This document shows positions 1 to 8,729 of a stretch of DNA of 64,000 bases, in pieces (position 1 is the first letter of the stretch; every line of letters starts with the position of its first letter). The position numbers and the translations under genes are program-made. The notes under the pieces were generated by a model. That model did no database searches. It saw only the letters and a list, made by a program, of their open reading frames with translations, and was not told the DNA's origin. Source of the DNA: Pseudolabrys sp. (lineage in GTDB: Bacteria; Pseudomonadota; Alphaproteobacteria; Rhizobiales; Xanthobacteraceae); assembly GCA_029980465.1 (NCBI GenBank), contig JARYIJ010000001.1, positions 62,001 to 126,000 of the forward strand, written 5' to 3'.

Positions 1-595
1 AGCTCTCGAGCCGCTCGTGCTCGGCGCCTTCCTGCGCGACGAAATCGACCAGCGCCTGCGGGATCACCACCGCGCCGTCGTCATCGGCGACGATGACGTC
101 GCCGGGGAAGATAGCGCAGCCGCCGCAGGCAATCGGCTCGTTCCAGCCGACGAAGGTGAGCTGGTTGACCGAGGCTGGCGCCGCGACGCCGGCGCACCAT
201 ACCGGCATGCCGGTGCCGAGGATGCCGTGCTTGTCGCGCATCACGCCGTCGGTGATCAGCGCGCTGACGCCGCGCTTGACCATCCGCATGCAGAGAATGT
301 CGCCGAAGATGCCGGCCGAGGTGACGCCCATCGCGTCGGCGACGGCGATGCAGCCGTCCGGCATCGCCTCGATCGCGCCGCGGGTCGAGATCGGCTTGGA
401 CCAGCTTTCCGGCGTCGCCAGGTCCTCGCGCACCGGCACGAAGCGGAGGGTAAAGGCCGGGCCCACCACCCGCTTGCCCGAGAAGCCGAACGGCATGGCG
501 CCCGCCATCCAGCAGCGGCGGATGCCTTTCTTGAGCAGCATCGTCGTGATGGTGCCGGTGGTGATGTTGCGCAGCGCGTCGAGAGCGGCGGTCAT
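1..595 (-). CDS. RraA-like / HMG aldolase family protein, 3' end cut by window edge
   Basis: An open frame runs from an ATG at 595 off the left edge, giving 198 residues without a stop. The sequence fits the RraA / 4-hydroxy-4-methyl-2-oxoglutarate aldolase (former dimethylmenaquinone methyltransferase) fold: an N-terminal MTAALDALRNITTGTITTML segment, a central G-DILCMRMVKRGV stretch, and the family's Arg-Asp pair in ITDGVMRDKHGI that contacts metal and substrate in true aldolases. Members are usually 210-240 residues, so only the C-terminus is missing. It begins 18 nt after the transporter gene upstream and is probably co-transcribed with it. Whether it is an aldolase or an RNase E-binding RraA cannot be told from sequence; no strong Shine-Dalgarno is visible. 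Confidence 0.8.
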   Translation of the reverse strand, partial: MTAALDALRNITTGTITTMLLKKGIRRCWMAGAMPFGFSGKRVVGPAFTLRFVPVREDLATPESWSKPISTRGAIEAMPDGCIAVADAMGVTSAGIFGDILCMRMVKRGVSALITDGVMRDKHGILGTGMPVWCAGVAAPASVNQLTFVGWNEPIACGGCAIFPGDVIVADDDGAVVIPQALVDFVAQEGAEHERLES

Positions 596-613
596 GGCGT
601 GAGGTCCGTTTGA

Positions 614-1177
614 TTATGCAGGCGTCAGACCGATGCGTTCGTCGCGACGGCGCATGATCATGATGAAGGGGATCGAGAGTAGCACCATCCAGGCCTTGCC
701 GACGATCTGGCCGAGCAGGAAATCGAGCGAGCCGAACGCCAGCCAGAGAAAGACGACGGAGTCGATGACGAGACCGGTCAACCCGGATGCGAGGACCGCA
801 AGGACAAGGCGACGGCGCGCCAACGGCGTGTAGACAGCGAAGTCGGTGAACTCCGAAACGAGAAACGCGGCGGCGGATGCGACCACCAATGACGGCGGCG
901 CCACCGCCGCGGAGAGTGCGGTGCCGGCGACGATCGCGGCGACGCCGAACTCGGTGCCCAGCCGCCGCTGCACCAGGTCGCGCAGCACCAGCGCGACGCC
1001 GATCATCAAGACGCCGGACGGCGCCATCAGGCCCGGCGCGACCGGAACGAGACACGGCTCACCGGCTGGACACACCGTGCCGACGTGGCCGAGCATCCAG
1101 TTGGCGACCGGGACCGTCAGGCAGAACAGCAGAAGGAACACCGAACCCTCGATGTTCCGGAGACGATTGTGACTCAT
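614..1177 (-). CDS. VUT-family (YhhQ-like) queuosine precursor transporter
   Basis: This 187-residue, very hydrophobic protein has about five or six membrane helices. It shows the features of the VUT/DUF165 family: an N-terminal helix ending VPVANWMLG, then APSGVLMIGVALVLRDLVQRRLG, and a conserved acidic SEFTDFAVYTPL segment. Characterised members import queuosine precursors (preQ0/preQ1) across the inner membrane. The ATG at 1177 directly abuts the queC stop codon, so the two are translationally coupled. That linkage strongly supports a role in 7-deazaguanine supply, either salvage alongside synthesis or movement of preQ0. It is shorter than E. coli YhhQ (221 aa), which is usual for alphaproteobacterial members. 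Confidence 0.85.
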   Translation of the reverse strand: MSHNRLRNIEGSVFLLLFCLTVPVANWMLGHVGTVCPAGEPCLVPVAPGLMAPSGVLMIGVALVLRDLVQRRLGTEFGVAAIVAGTALSAAVAPPSLVVASAAAFLVSEFTDFAVYTPLARRRLVLAVLASGLTGLVIDSVVFLWLAFGSLDFLLGQIVGKAWMVLLSIPFIMIMRRRDERIGLTPA

Positions 1178-1888
1178 TCAGATCAAATCCGCTTTGAACT
1201 TCTCGTAGCCGCGGGCCCGCAACTCGCAGGCCGGGCACGTGCCGCAGCCGTAGCCCCAGTCGTGGCGGCGACCGCGGTCGCCGAGATAGCAGCTATGGGT
1301 CTCTTCGACCACGAGGTTTAGGAAAGATTCTCCGCCGATTTCAAGCGCCAGATCGAAGGTTTCGGCCTTGTCGAACGGCATCAGAGGGGTGTGAATCGTG
1401 ACCGGCCGGTCGAGACCGAGCGTGAGCGCCCTGCCGAGCGCCTTGATCGTGGTATCCCGGCAATCCGGGTAACCTGAATAGTCGGTCTCGCACATGCCGC
1501 CTACCAGATCGGCGATGCCGCGGCGGTAGCCGAGCGCCGCGGCATAGCTCAGGAACAGAATGTTGCGCCCGGGCACGAAGGTGGTCGGCAGGCCGCCATC
1601 GGCGATCCCGATCGCCATGTCTCGCGTCAGCGCGGTCTCGGAGATCGCGGCAAGCGCCGGCAGATCGAGCACGTGATCGTCGCCAAGCCGCTTCTTCCAC
1701 CGCGCGTTGAGCGCCGCCATCCCGGCCCTGATGCGCGGCCGCACCTCCATCTCGACGGCGTGGCGCTGGCCATAGCGGAACCCGACGGTTTCAACGCGAT
1801 CGAAGCGCTCGAGCGCCCAGGCCAGACAGACCGTCGAGTCCTGGCCGCCGGAAAACAGGACGAGCGCGCTGCTCGAAGGGTTGGTCAT
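1178..1888 (-). CDS. queC: 7-cyano-7-deazaguanine synthase QueC
   Basis: QueC converts 7-carboxy-7-deazaguanine to preQ0 using ATP and ammonia, a step towards queuosine in tRNA wobble positions. The 236-residue protein has the PP-loop SGGQDST at residues 13-19 and the C-terminal zinc site Cys200, Cys215, Cys218 and Cys221 ([11 protein letters not shown]). Length is normal for the family. Only 48 nt separate it from the aldo/keto reductase upstream, leaving no room for a preQ1 riboswitch. The stop abuts the start of a queuosine-precursor transporter. Confidence 0.96.
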   Translation of the reverse strand: MTNPSSSALVLFSGGQDSTVCLAWALERFDRVETVGFRYGQRHAVEMEVRPRIRAGMAALNARWKKRLGDDHVLDLPALAAISETALTRDMAIGIADGGLPTTFVPGRNILFLSYAAALGYRRGIADLVGGMCETDYSGYPDCRDTTIKALGRALTLGLDRPVTIHTPLMPFDKAETFDLALEIGGESFLNLVVEETHSCYLGDRGRRHDWGYGCGTCPACELRARGYEKFKADLI

Positions 1889-1936
1889 CGTCGCTGCATG
1901 ACGTTCATGCCGGCGCCGCCGGCCACGCGCGTTCGT

Positions 1937-2764
1937 TCAATCCCATTGCGGCGCGTAGCCGGCGAAGTTGACGATGCGGCCGCCGGCATGGCTGAGAGTG
2001 CCGATCGCCTTCATGTCCGCGGCGCTCAGCTCGAAATCGAACAGATCGATGTTCTCCTTGAGCCGCTCGACCTTGCTGGTGCGCGGGATGACGACGATGC
2101 CCTGCTGCACCAGCCAGCGCAGCGACACCTGCGCCGCGCTCTTGCCATGCGCCTTGCCGATCCGCTCCAGCACGTGCGAGCCTTCGGCCCGGCCGCGCGC
2201 TACCGGGCTGTAGGCGACGACGGCGACCTTGTGCTTGCGGCAAGCCGCGATCAACTTGTCCTGGTCGAGGAAAGGATGACACTCGAACTGATTGCAGACG
2301 ATCGGCGCGTCCGATAGCCGGATCGCCTCTTCCAGCAGCGCCACGGTGAAATTCGACACGCCGATGTGTTTCGTCAGCCCCTCGCGCCGCATTTTGTTGA
2401 GCGCGCCGATGGTCTCGGCGAGCGGAATGCTCGAATTCGGCCAGTGGATCAGCAGCAGGTCGACGAACGGCAGCCGCATTTGCGACAGGCTGTCCTTGGC
2501 CGAGCGCTCGAAATCCCGGGCGCTGAGGTTGCCCGGCGCCACCTTGGTGGTGACGAACACCGCGTCGCGCCGACCCGACCGGCGCACGGCCTCGCCGACC
2601 TCGGCTTCGTTGCCGTACATCTGCGCCGTGTCGATGTGACGGTAGCCGGCGTCGAGCGCCGCCTCGACCAGCCGCACGCAGTCGCGCCCGCCCAGCGTCC
2701 AGGTGCCAAGCCCGACGATCGGAATTTTCGCTCCGCCCGATTCAACAACCGGCATGTCCGTCAT
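1937..2764 (-). CDS. Aldo/keto reductase (first of tandem pair)
   Basis: This 275-residue NADPH-dependent reductase of the AKR superfamily (DkgA/DkgB-like) has the catalytic tetrad Asp45, Tyr50, Lys74 and His107, in HIDTAQMYGNE, FVTTKV and LLIHWP. The ATG at 2764 is preferred over the upstream start at 2797, because the longer form would overlap the preceding gene and add non-family residues. The gene lies 17 nt downstream of a paralogue (2782-3621) with closely similar motifs, so the two arose by tandem duplication. The substrate is unknown. Probably part of the minus-strand run continuing into queC. Confidence 0.9.
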   Translation of the reverse strand: MTDMPVVESGGAKIPIVGLGTWTLGGRDCVRLVEAALDAGYRHIDTAQMYGNEAEVGEAVRRSGRRDAVFVTTKVAPGNLSARDFERSAKDSLSQMRLPFVDLLLIHWPNSSIPLAETIGALNKMRREGLTKHIGVSNFTVALLEEAIRLSDAPIVCNQFECHPFLDQDKLIAACRKHKVAVVAYSPVARGRAEGSHVLERIGKAHGKSAAQVSLRWLVQQGIVVIPRTSKVERLKENIDLFDFELSAADMKAIGTLSHAGGRIVNFAGYAPQWD

Positions 2765-2781
2765 GACGAGTCCGTCCGCTC

Positions 2782-3621
2782 CTAGACCGTATCCCACACC
2801 GGCGCATGCGGCGGATTGACCACCCGCATGTTGTTGGCGTTGAGCCTCTTCAACGCGGCCATCTCGCCATCGCTCAGGACGAAGTCGAACACATCGAGGT
2901 TTTCCTTGAGATGCGCCGGCGTCGCCGTGCGCGGGATTGGGATGAGGCCAAGTTGCACGAGATAGCGCAGCGACACCTGCGCCGGGCTCTTGCCATGCGC
3001 CTTGCCGATCTTCTCCAGCACCTCGGAGCCCGGCACCTTGCCGCGCGCGATCGGCACGTAGGCGACCACCGCCATGCCGCGCTTCCGGCTGGCGGCGATG
3101 ACCTTGTCCTGGTTGATGAATGGATGCACCTCGATCTGGTTGCAGACCAGCGGCTCGGTGGTCGCCGCCCAGGCCTCGTCAAGCAGCGCGGTCGTGAAGT
3201 TCGACACCCCGATATGCCTGGTCTTGCCTTCCGTCTTGGCCTTGCACAGCGCGCCGACCGTCAGCTTGATGGGCACGGTCTTGCTCGGCCAGTGGATCAG
3301 CAGCAGATCGACCTGGGGCAGCTTGAGATTTTCGAGACACTGGTCGACCACGCGCGCGAAATCGTCCGGCATCGCGGCATCCGGGCGAATCTTGGTCGTG
3401 ATAAAGACCTCGTCACGATTGACGCCCGACAGGCGCAACCCATGCCCGACCTCGCGCTCGTTGCCATAATAGGCGGCCGTGTCGATGTGACGATAACCGA
3501 TGGCCAGCGCGTCCTTGACAGCCTGGACGCAGACCTCGTCCTTGAGGGTCATGGTGCCCATCCCGATCTGCGGAATGCGGGCGCCGTTGGCTTCGACGAG
3601 AGGGGCCTTGAGAGCGGACAT
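2782..3621 (-). CDS. Aldo/keto reductase (second of tandem pair)
   Basis: This 279-residue AKR-superfamily reductase shows catalytic Asp47, Tyr52, Lys77 and His110 (HIDTAAYYGNE, FITTKI, LLIHWP). The ATG at 3621 is chosen because an AGGAG Shine-Dalgarno lies seven nucleotides upstream and family similarity starts at MSALKAPLVEANG; the open frame itself continues to 3705. It is the first gene of a same-strand run with its paralogue, queC, the VUT transporter and the RraA-like gene. It likely acts on small aldehydes or keto-sugars, with specificity not deducible. Confidence 0.9.
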   Translation of the reverse strand: MSALKAPLVEANGARIPQIGMGTMTLKDEVCVQAVKDALAIGYRHIDTAAYYGNEREVGHGLRLSGVNRDEVFITTKIRPDAAMPDDFARVVDQCLENLKLPQVDLLLIHWPSKTVPIKLTVGALCKAKTEGKTRHIGVSNFTTALLDEAWAATTEPLVCNQIEVHPFINQDKVIAASRKRGMAVVAYVPIARGKVPGSEVLEKIGKAHGKSPAQVSLRYLVQLGLIPIPRTATPAHLKENLDVFDFVLSDGEMAALKRLNANNMRVVNPPHAPVWDTV

Positions 3622-3894
3622 GCAAACTCCTGGACTTGGGGCCTGGATTGAGGATGTCAGGGTCGGCGGAGAATGCTCTCCGAACCTGTTGCTGCCAACC
3701 CGCACCGGGTGATCGCCGAACCTGCGGCAAAAATGACCAAAAGTTATTCTGGCACCGGTATCGTGGACCTTCCTGCATCTGCAATATGTTATCCCATCTC
3801 CTTACATTGTAATAATTCAAATCGTGAAAATGAGTATTGCATCAATGGCTTTAACGGGTTTTGTGAAGGCATCACTGACCGGATAAAGAAACCT
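3622..3894. promoter_or_regulatory. Divergent intergenic region, AT-rich on the iron-uptake side
   Basis: These 273 bp separate the divergent aldo/keto reductase and cupredoxin/FTR1 genes. Positions 3730-3890 are much richer in A+T than the surroundings, as expected for a promoter. A TTG/CAA imperfect dyad around 3808-3821 could be an iron-responsive operator, but it does not match Fur, Irr or RirA consensus well enough to name. Confidence 0.35.
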
Positions 3895-4236
3895 ATGCGC
3901 CTTTCAGCAGCCTCGCTCATCACCGCAGCCGCCCTCGCCTCCATCGTCTTCGTGCCGCTCGTCGCGCACGCCGCCGACGACATTGCGGTGAGCATCACCA
4001 ACCACAAGTTCGAGCCGTCCGAGATCAAGATCCCCGCCAACAAGCGGGTCATCATCACCGTGACGAACAACGACGCGACTCCGGAAGAGTTCGAGAGCCG
4101 CACCCTCAAGGTCGAGAAGGTGATCCCGGGGAAGTCGAAGGGCATCGTGCGGGTCGGCCCGCTCAAGCCCGGCCACTATCCGTTCGTCGGCGAGTACCAT
4201 GAGGACAGCGCCAAGGGCGCCATCGTCGTCGAGTAA
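3895..4236 (+). CDS. Periplasmic cupredoxin-domain protein of FTR1 iron-uptake pair
   Basis: This 113-residue exported protein has a signal peptide ending near VPLVAHAA, followed by a single cupredoxin-like domain (DIAVSITNHKFEPSEIKIPA to the GHYPFVGEYHEDSAKG segment). It resembles FtrB of Ftr/Efe-type systems, in which a copper-binding partner oxidises Fe(II) for an FTR1 permease. The ATG at 3895 is chosen because the signal peptide begins there; upstream in-frame codons lie in AT-rich promoter sequence. The FTR1 permease starts 9 nt downstream. The C-terminal loop has no obvious Cys-x(n)-His-x(n)-Met copper set, so copper binding should be tested. Confidence 0.85.
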   Translation: MRLSAASLITAAALASIVFVPLVAHAADDIAVSITNHKFEPSEIKIPANKRVIITVTNNDATPEEFESRTLKVEKVIPGKSKGIVRVGPLKPGHYPFVGEYHEDSAKGAIVVE

Positions 4237-4245
4237 ATCACGGCC

Positions 4246-5067
4246 ATGCTTGGTGCACTGATTATCGTCTTTCGCGAGGTCATCGAGGCCGGCCTGATCG
4301 TCGGCATCGTCATGGCCGCGACCAGGGGCGTCGCCGGACGCGGCCGCATGATCGCGATCGGCGTCGCAGCCGGCGCGCTCGGCGCGGCGATCGTGGCGAT
4401 CTTCGCCGGCGCCATCTCACAGGCGTTTCATGGCGCGGGCCAGGAGCTGTTCAACGCCTGCGTACTTGGCATCGCCGTCGTCATGCTGATGTGGCACAAC
4501 GCCTGGATGGCGCGGCACGGCCGCGAGATCGCGCTGGAGATAAAGCAGGTCGGCACCGCCGTCAGCGAAGGCACCAAGCCCCTCACCGCGCTCGGCGTAG
4601 TCGTCGGGTTGGCGGTGCTGCGCGAAGGCTCCGAGGTCGTGCTGTTCCTCTACGGCATCCTCGCATCCGGCACCTCCGGCATGGCGCTGTTCGTCGGCGG
4701 CGTGCTCGGCATCGCCGCCGGTGCGGCCTTCACAGCGCTGACCTATTTCGGTCTGCTGGCGATTCCGAGCCGCTACATCTTCTCGGTAACGAGTTGGTTG
4801 ATCGCGCTGCTGGCGGCCGGCATGGCGGCGCAGTCAGTGCAGTTCCTCAACAATGCCGGCCTCGTCACCGCGCTCAGCAACACGGTGTGGGACACGTCAT
4901 GGTTGCTGTCGGAAGGCAGCATCCCCGGCAAGCTGCTGCATACCCTGATCGGCTATACCGAGCAGCCGAGTCAGATGCAGCTCATCGCCTACGTCGGCAC
5001 GCTGCTGGTGATGTACGTGCTGATGAGGATCGCGCGCTACCGTCCACAGCGGCACGCCGCCGCCTAA
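4246..5067 (+). CDS. FTR1-family iron permease
   Basis: This 273-residue inner-membrane protein has about seven helices and both hallmark iron-binding motifs: REVIE at residues 10-14 and REGSE at 126-130. FTR1 proteins move Fe3+ in step with Fe2+ oxidation by a partner, here the cupredoxin encoded immediately upstream. No P19/FtrA-type protein, EfeB peroxidase or FtrD ferredoxin is encoded nearby, so the locus is a minimal two-gene version. The stop overlaps that of the convergent XRE gene by 4 bp. Confidence 0.93.
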   Translation: MLGALIIVFREVIEAGLIVGIVMAATRGVAGRGRMIAIGVAAGALGAAIVAIFAGAISQAFHGAGQELFNACVLGIAVVMLMWHNAWMARHGREIALEIKQVGTAVSEGTKPLTALGVVVGLAVLREGSEVVLFLYGILASGTSGMALFVGGVLGIAAGAAFTALTYFGLLAIPSRYIFSVTSWLIALLAAGMAAQSVQFLNNAGLVTALSNTVWDTSWLLSEGSIPGKLLHTLIGYTEQPSQMQLIAYVGTLLVMYVLMRIARYRPQRHAAA

Positions 5068-5354
5068 CCGGCGCGGCGGCCACCGAGCGCCGCAAAAGCG
5101 GCTTCCGGCGACTTGGCGATCAGCTTGAGCAAAGCGCGAGCGGGACCGCGCGGTGCGCGCTTGCCCTGTTCCCAGTTACGCACAGTCTCGACCGGCACCT
5201 CGATCTTCTGGGCGAAGGCCGCCTGGGTCAGCCCACAACGCGAGCGCACCTCGCGCACGAAGGCCGCCGGATCGCGATGATCGACGGCCCTCTCGGTGCC
5301 ATCCTCCAGAAGCTCGACGATCCGCCCGTCCGCCTTGAGCCGCACCCGCATCAT
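5064..5354 (-). CDS. Small XRE-type helix-turn-helix regulator
   Basis: The 96-residue protein has an N-terminal beta strand region (MRVRLKADGRIVELLEDGTE) followed by a Cro/C1-type HTH (CGLTQAAFAQKIEVPVETV and NWEQGKRAP). This layout is shared with HigA/YiaG-like antitoxin regulators. No toxin-sized gene accompanies it. Two adjacent ATGs at 5354 and 5351 are possible starts, with GAGG about nine nucleotides upstream. It converges on FTR1 with a 4-bp overlap. Target genes are unknown. Confidence 0.82.
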   Translation of the reverse strand: MMRVRLKADGRIVELLEDGTERAVDHRDPAAFVREVRSRCGLTQAAFAQKIEVPVETVRNWEQGKRAPRGPARALLKLIAKSPEAAFAALGGRRAG

Positions 5355-5489
5355 CGCCGTCCCTCGCCTTTCGGAGTCAAAAAGCCGATAGGCCAGTGAG
5401 CTAGCTGATTCGAGCGGAGCAAAAGTTAACGGGCCAAAATCCTGCCGGGTCGGCCAAAAAACGCAACCAATGCTGCCAACAAATCCGGC

Positions 5490-6662
5490 TTATTTTGTCT
5501 TCTCGAACAATTCGCGGCCGATCAGCATGCGGCGGATTTCCGACGTTCCCGCCCCGATCTCGTAGAGCTTGGCGTCGCGCAGCAGCCGGCCAGTCGGGAA
5601 TTCGCTGATGTAGCCGTTGCCGCCGAGGCACTGGATGGCATCGAGCGCCAGCTTGGTCGCGTTCTCCGCGGCATAGAGGATCGCGCCGGCGGCGTCCTCG
5701 CGCGTGGTGCGGCCGTCATCGCAGGCGCGCGCCACAGCGTAGACATAGGACTTGGCGGCGTTCATCGTCACATACATGTCGGCGATCTTGGCCTGCATGA
5801 TCTGGAATTCACCGATGGGCTGGCCGAACTGCTTGCGCTCGTGGACGTAGGGCATCACGACATCGAGGCAGGCCTGCATGATGCCGAGTGGCCCCGCGGC
5901 GAGCACGACGCGCTCGTAGTCGAGACCGGACATCAGGATGTTGACGCCGTGGCCGACCTTTCCGAGCACGTTCTCCTCTGGCACCTCGCAATCGGAGAAG
6001 ACGAGCTCGCAGGTATCGGAGCCGCGCATGCCGAGCTTGTCGAGCTTCTGCGCCGTCGAAAATCCCTTCATCCCCTTCTCGATCAGGAACGCGGTGATGC
6101 CGCGCGGCCCGGCGTTCGGATCGGTCTTGGCGTAGACGACAAGCGTGTCGGCTTCCGGCCCGTTGGTGATCCACATCTTCGAGCCATTGAGGACGTAACG
6201 ATCGCCTTTCTTGTCGGCGCGGGTACGCATCGACACGACGTCGGAACCGGAACCCGGCTCCGACATCGCCAGCGCGCCGACATGCACACCGGATATGAGC
6301 TTCGGCAGATATGTCTTCTTCTGCGTTTCGCTGCCGTTGCGGCGGATCTGGTTCACGCAGAGATTGGAATGGGCGCCATAGGACAGTCCGACCGAGGCCG
6401 AGGCGCGCGATATTTCCTCCATCGCCACGCAATGCTCGAGATAACCGAGGCCGGATCCGCCGTATTCCTCCTCGACGGTGATGCCGAGCAGCCCGAGCGC
6501 GCCCATTTGCGGCCACAGGTCGCGCGGAAACTGATTGGTGCTGTCGATCTCACCGGCGCGCGGCGCGATCTTGTCCTGCGCGAAATCGCACGCCGTCTTG
6601 CGCAGCATGTCGACCTCCTCGCCGAAGCCGAAATCGAAGCCACTCCAGGCATTGGGTATCAT
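5490..6662 (-). CDS. ivd: Isovaleryl-CoA dehydrogenase
   Basis: This 390-residue acyl-CoA dehydrogenase oxidises isovaleryl-CoA to 3-methylcrotonyl-CoA in leucine breakdown, passing electrons to ETF. FAD-contact motifs [11 protein letters not shown] and MWITNG are present. The catalytic base Glu250 sits in [10 protein letters not shown], the position characteristic of IVD rather than at the C-terminal site used by medium-chain enzymes. The C-terminal [20 protein letters not shown] and GAGTSEIRR motifs complete the family signature. Length is normal. It stands alone here; 3-methylcrotonyl-CoA carboxylase genes are not in the window. Confidence 0.93.
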   Translation of the reverse strand: MIPNAWSGFDFGFGEEVDMLRKTACDFAQDKIAPRAGEIDSTNQFPRDLWPQMGALGLLGITVEEEYGGSGLGYLEHCVAMEEISRASASVGLSYGAHSNLCVNQIRRNGSETQKKTYLPKLISGVHVGALAMSEPGSGSDVVSMRTRADKKGDRYVLNGSKMWITNGPEADTLVVYAKTDPNAGPRGITAFLIEKGMKGFSTAQKLDKLGMRGSDTCELVFSDCEVPEENVLGKVGHGVNILMSGLDYERVVLAAGPLGIMQACLDVVMPYVHERKQFGQPIGEFQIMQAKIADMYVTMNAAKSYVYAVARACDDGRTTREDAAGAILYAAENATKLALDAIQCLGGNGYISEFPTGRLLRDAKLYEIGAGTSEIRRMLIGRELFEKTK

Positions 6663-6726
6663 GCGTCACTCCCGCGCAGATCGCGCAGGGATGAGTCTAG
6701 CGCCAGACGAATGGGCTGTCAGCGCA

Positions 6727-8574
6727 TCATGCGGCGGAACGGGTGAGCGAGCGCCCGGCCCTGCGCCGCTCGATCAGCCGGTCGATCGCTTCCGCCGGCG
6801 CCGGCCGGGCGAACAGGAAGCCCTGCATCTCGTCGCAGCCGGCGAGCCGCAGCAGCACGCGCTGCTCCTCGGTCTCGACGCCCTCGACCAGCACGGTCAC
6901 GCCCAGCGCCCGGCCGAGTGTGACGATGGCCTGCAGAATGACGCCGGCGTTGGGCGACTCCCCGAGCGCCGACACGAAGCTGCGATCGACCTTGAGCTTG
7001 TCGAAATTGAAGCGCTGCAGATAGCCGAGGTTGGAATAGCCGGCGCCGAAATCGTCGAGGGCAATGCCGACACCGATCGCGTGCAGCTCGGCGATGCGCT
7101 CGATCATCTGCTCGGGATTGTCGATGAGGACGCCCTCGGTGATCTCGAGCATCAGCCGCGACGGCGCCACCCCGGTCTGCGCCAGCGCCTCGCGCGCCAC
7201 GTCGACGAAGCGGCGGTCGCGCACCTGCAGCGGGCTGAGATTGACCGACACGTAGAGGTCGGGCCAGCGCCTCGTGTCATCGAGCGCGCGGCGCAGCACG
7301 AACGCGCCGAGCGCGTCCATGAGGCCCATCTGTTCCGCAACCGGAATGAAGTCGGCGGGCGGGATCGCGCCGCGCTCGCGGTGGGTCCAGCGCAACAGGG
7401 CTTCGATGCCCGTGACGCCGGAACCATCGGCTGCCACGATCGGCTGGTAATGCACATCGAGGGCGCCGGCGCCGAGCGCGCGCGGCAGCTCGCGCCGGAT
7501 GAATTGCGCGGTGGAGGCCTGTGCGTCGAGTGCCGGGGCAAATGCGATCAGCGTGCCGGGCGCTTTCGCCTGCGCGTCACGCAAGGCGAGCTCGGCGCGA
7601 CGCATCAACTCCTCGGCCGTTGCCGCATCGGACGGCGAAGCCGCCATGCCGGCATGGACATCGACGTGAACGACCGTGTCGAGCCAGTGCGGCTGCGAGG
7701 CGGCTGCGACCGCGGCACGCATCGTCATAGCCGCGTCGATCTCACCGGTCATCAGGACGGCGAACTCGTGCGGCCCGGCGCGCCCACAACGGGCGCCTTC
7801 CGGGAGGAAGTCACGCAACCGTCTCGCGGTCACCTGCAGGATCTCGTCGGCGCTGCCTTGCCCATAGGCGGACGCGACCGCATCGAGCCGGCTCAATCCC
7901 AGAAGACCGCAGACGACAGCATCGTCACCACGACGCGCTTCGACCGCGCGCTCTGCGAGTGCGATCATTGTCGCGCGGTTCGGCAGACCGGTGAGCGGAT
8001 CCTGTTCGGCGGCAACACGCGCCCGCTCTTCGCTCAGGGCAAGCTCCCTCCGCGAACGGCGCAACTGATAGAGCGCAAATCCGGCAAGCCCCGACAGCGC
8101 CAAGGCGATCGCGATGACGAGCGGCATCCCCCGCCAGACCAGATCCGTCATTGGCGTCGCCGGCTGCCAGGTCAGCACACCGGCGATACGGCCGTCCCGG
8201 TCGATGACAGGCTGCGTCTCGCCGGCGCCACCGCCGATGTCCGTCTCGAACCGAAGCGTCTTGATGCCGCTGCTGCGCTCGACCAGCCGAAGAAAGCGCT
8301 CGCTATGAACGTCGAGCAACCCGCGATAATCCGCCACCGCCTCGCGCAACGCACTGCGATGAATTTCGGCGTCACGCGCGTCGCTCGCCTTCGCAACGGC
8401 AAAGGCAACGAAGCCGCAAGCCGCGGCGGCGATCGCGGCAAAAATTACGGAGCCAACGATGAGACGCACGGCCGATACCCGGACGCGCACCGCGGCGCGC
8501 CGCTTTTCGAGCGGACCGGCCTCGCCAGCCCGCGGCGCCGTATCGACCGGACCGTCCAACTCGCCCTCACGCAC
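6727..8574 (-). CDS. Membrane GGDEF-EAL protein, probable c-di-GMP phosphodiesterase
   Basis: The 615-residue protein has a membrane helix at about 38-62, a short periplasmic region, a second helix at about 150-170, a GGDEF-like domain (about 190-340) and an EAL domain (about 352-605). The GGDEF signature is replaced by GPHEF at 267-271, so cyclase activity is unlikely. The EAL domain keeps YQP, EALLRW (391-396), NLSPLQ, LEITE, DDFGAGYSNL, KVDRSF and VEGVET, so it should hydrolyse c-di-GMP. The degenerate domain may sense GTP, as in some PDEs. It is divergent from the deacetylase gene. Confidence 0.92.
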   Translation of the reverse strand: MREGELDGPVDTAPRAGEAGPLEKRRAAVRVRVSAVRLIVGSVIFAAIAAAACGFVAFAVAKASDARDAEIHRSALREAVADYRGLLDVHSERFLRLVERSSGIKTLRFETDIGGGAGETQPVIDRDGRIAGVLTWQPATPMTDLVWRGMPLVIAIALALSGLAGFALYQLRRSRRELALSEERARVAAEQDPLTGLPNRATMIALAERAVEARRGDDAVVCGLLGLSRLDAVASAYGQGSADEILQVTARRLRDFLPEGARCGRAGPHEFAVLMTGEIDAAMTMRAAVAAASQPHWLDTVVHVDVHAGMAASPSDAATAEELMRRAELALRDAQAKAPGTLIAFAPALDAQASTAQFIRRELPRALGAGALDVHYQPIVAADGSGVTGIEALLRWTHRERGAIPPADFIPVAEQMGLMDALGAFVLRRALDDTRRWPDLYVSVNLSPLQVRDRRFVDVAREALAQTGVAPSRLMLEITEGVLIDNPEQMIERIAELHAIGVGIALDDFGAGYSNLGYLQRFNFDKLKVDRSFVSALGESPNAGVILQAIVTLGRALGVTVLVEGVETEEQRVLLRLAGCDEMQGFLFARPAPAEAIDRLIERRRAGRSLTRSAA

Positions 8575-8729
8575 ACAAAATCGGACAGGACGCTAGGCCG
8601 GCACGGTTAATTCCCGATCAGGAAACAGGGTAAAGGAAAGGTGACTGCAAAAAGCCCACGAATGATCCGAGATTGCGATTGCCGAGAAGCCCGGTTCCGC
8701 CCAAGGTCCCGCCGAACTGAGTCTCTCCC

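Noticed and set aside
1889..1936. preQ1 riboswitch ahead of queC
   Set aside because: Only 48 nt separate queC from the gene upstream, and no aptamer-like C-rich/A-rich fold is visible.
3673..3894. Longer N-terminus for the cupredoxin protein
   Set aside because: The added residues are in AT-rich promoter sequence and would bury the signal peptide at residue 75.
5064..5354. XRE gene as antitoxin of a toxin-antitoxin pair
   Set aside because: No small partner gene on either side; both neighbours are large, known genes.
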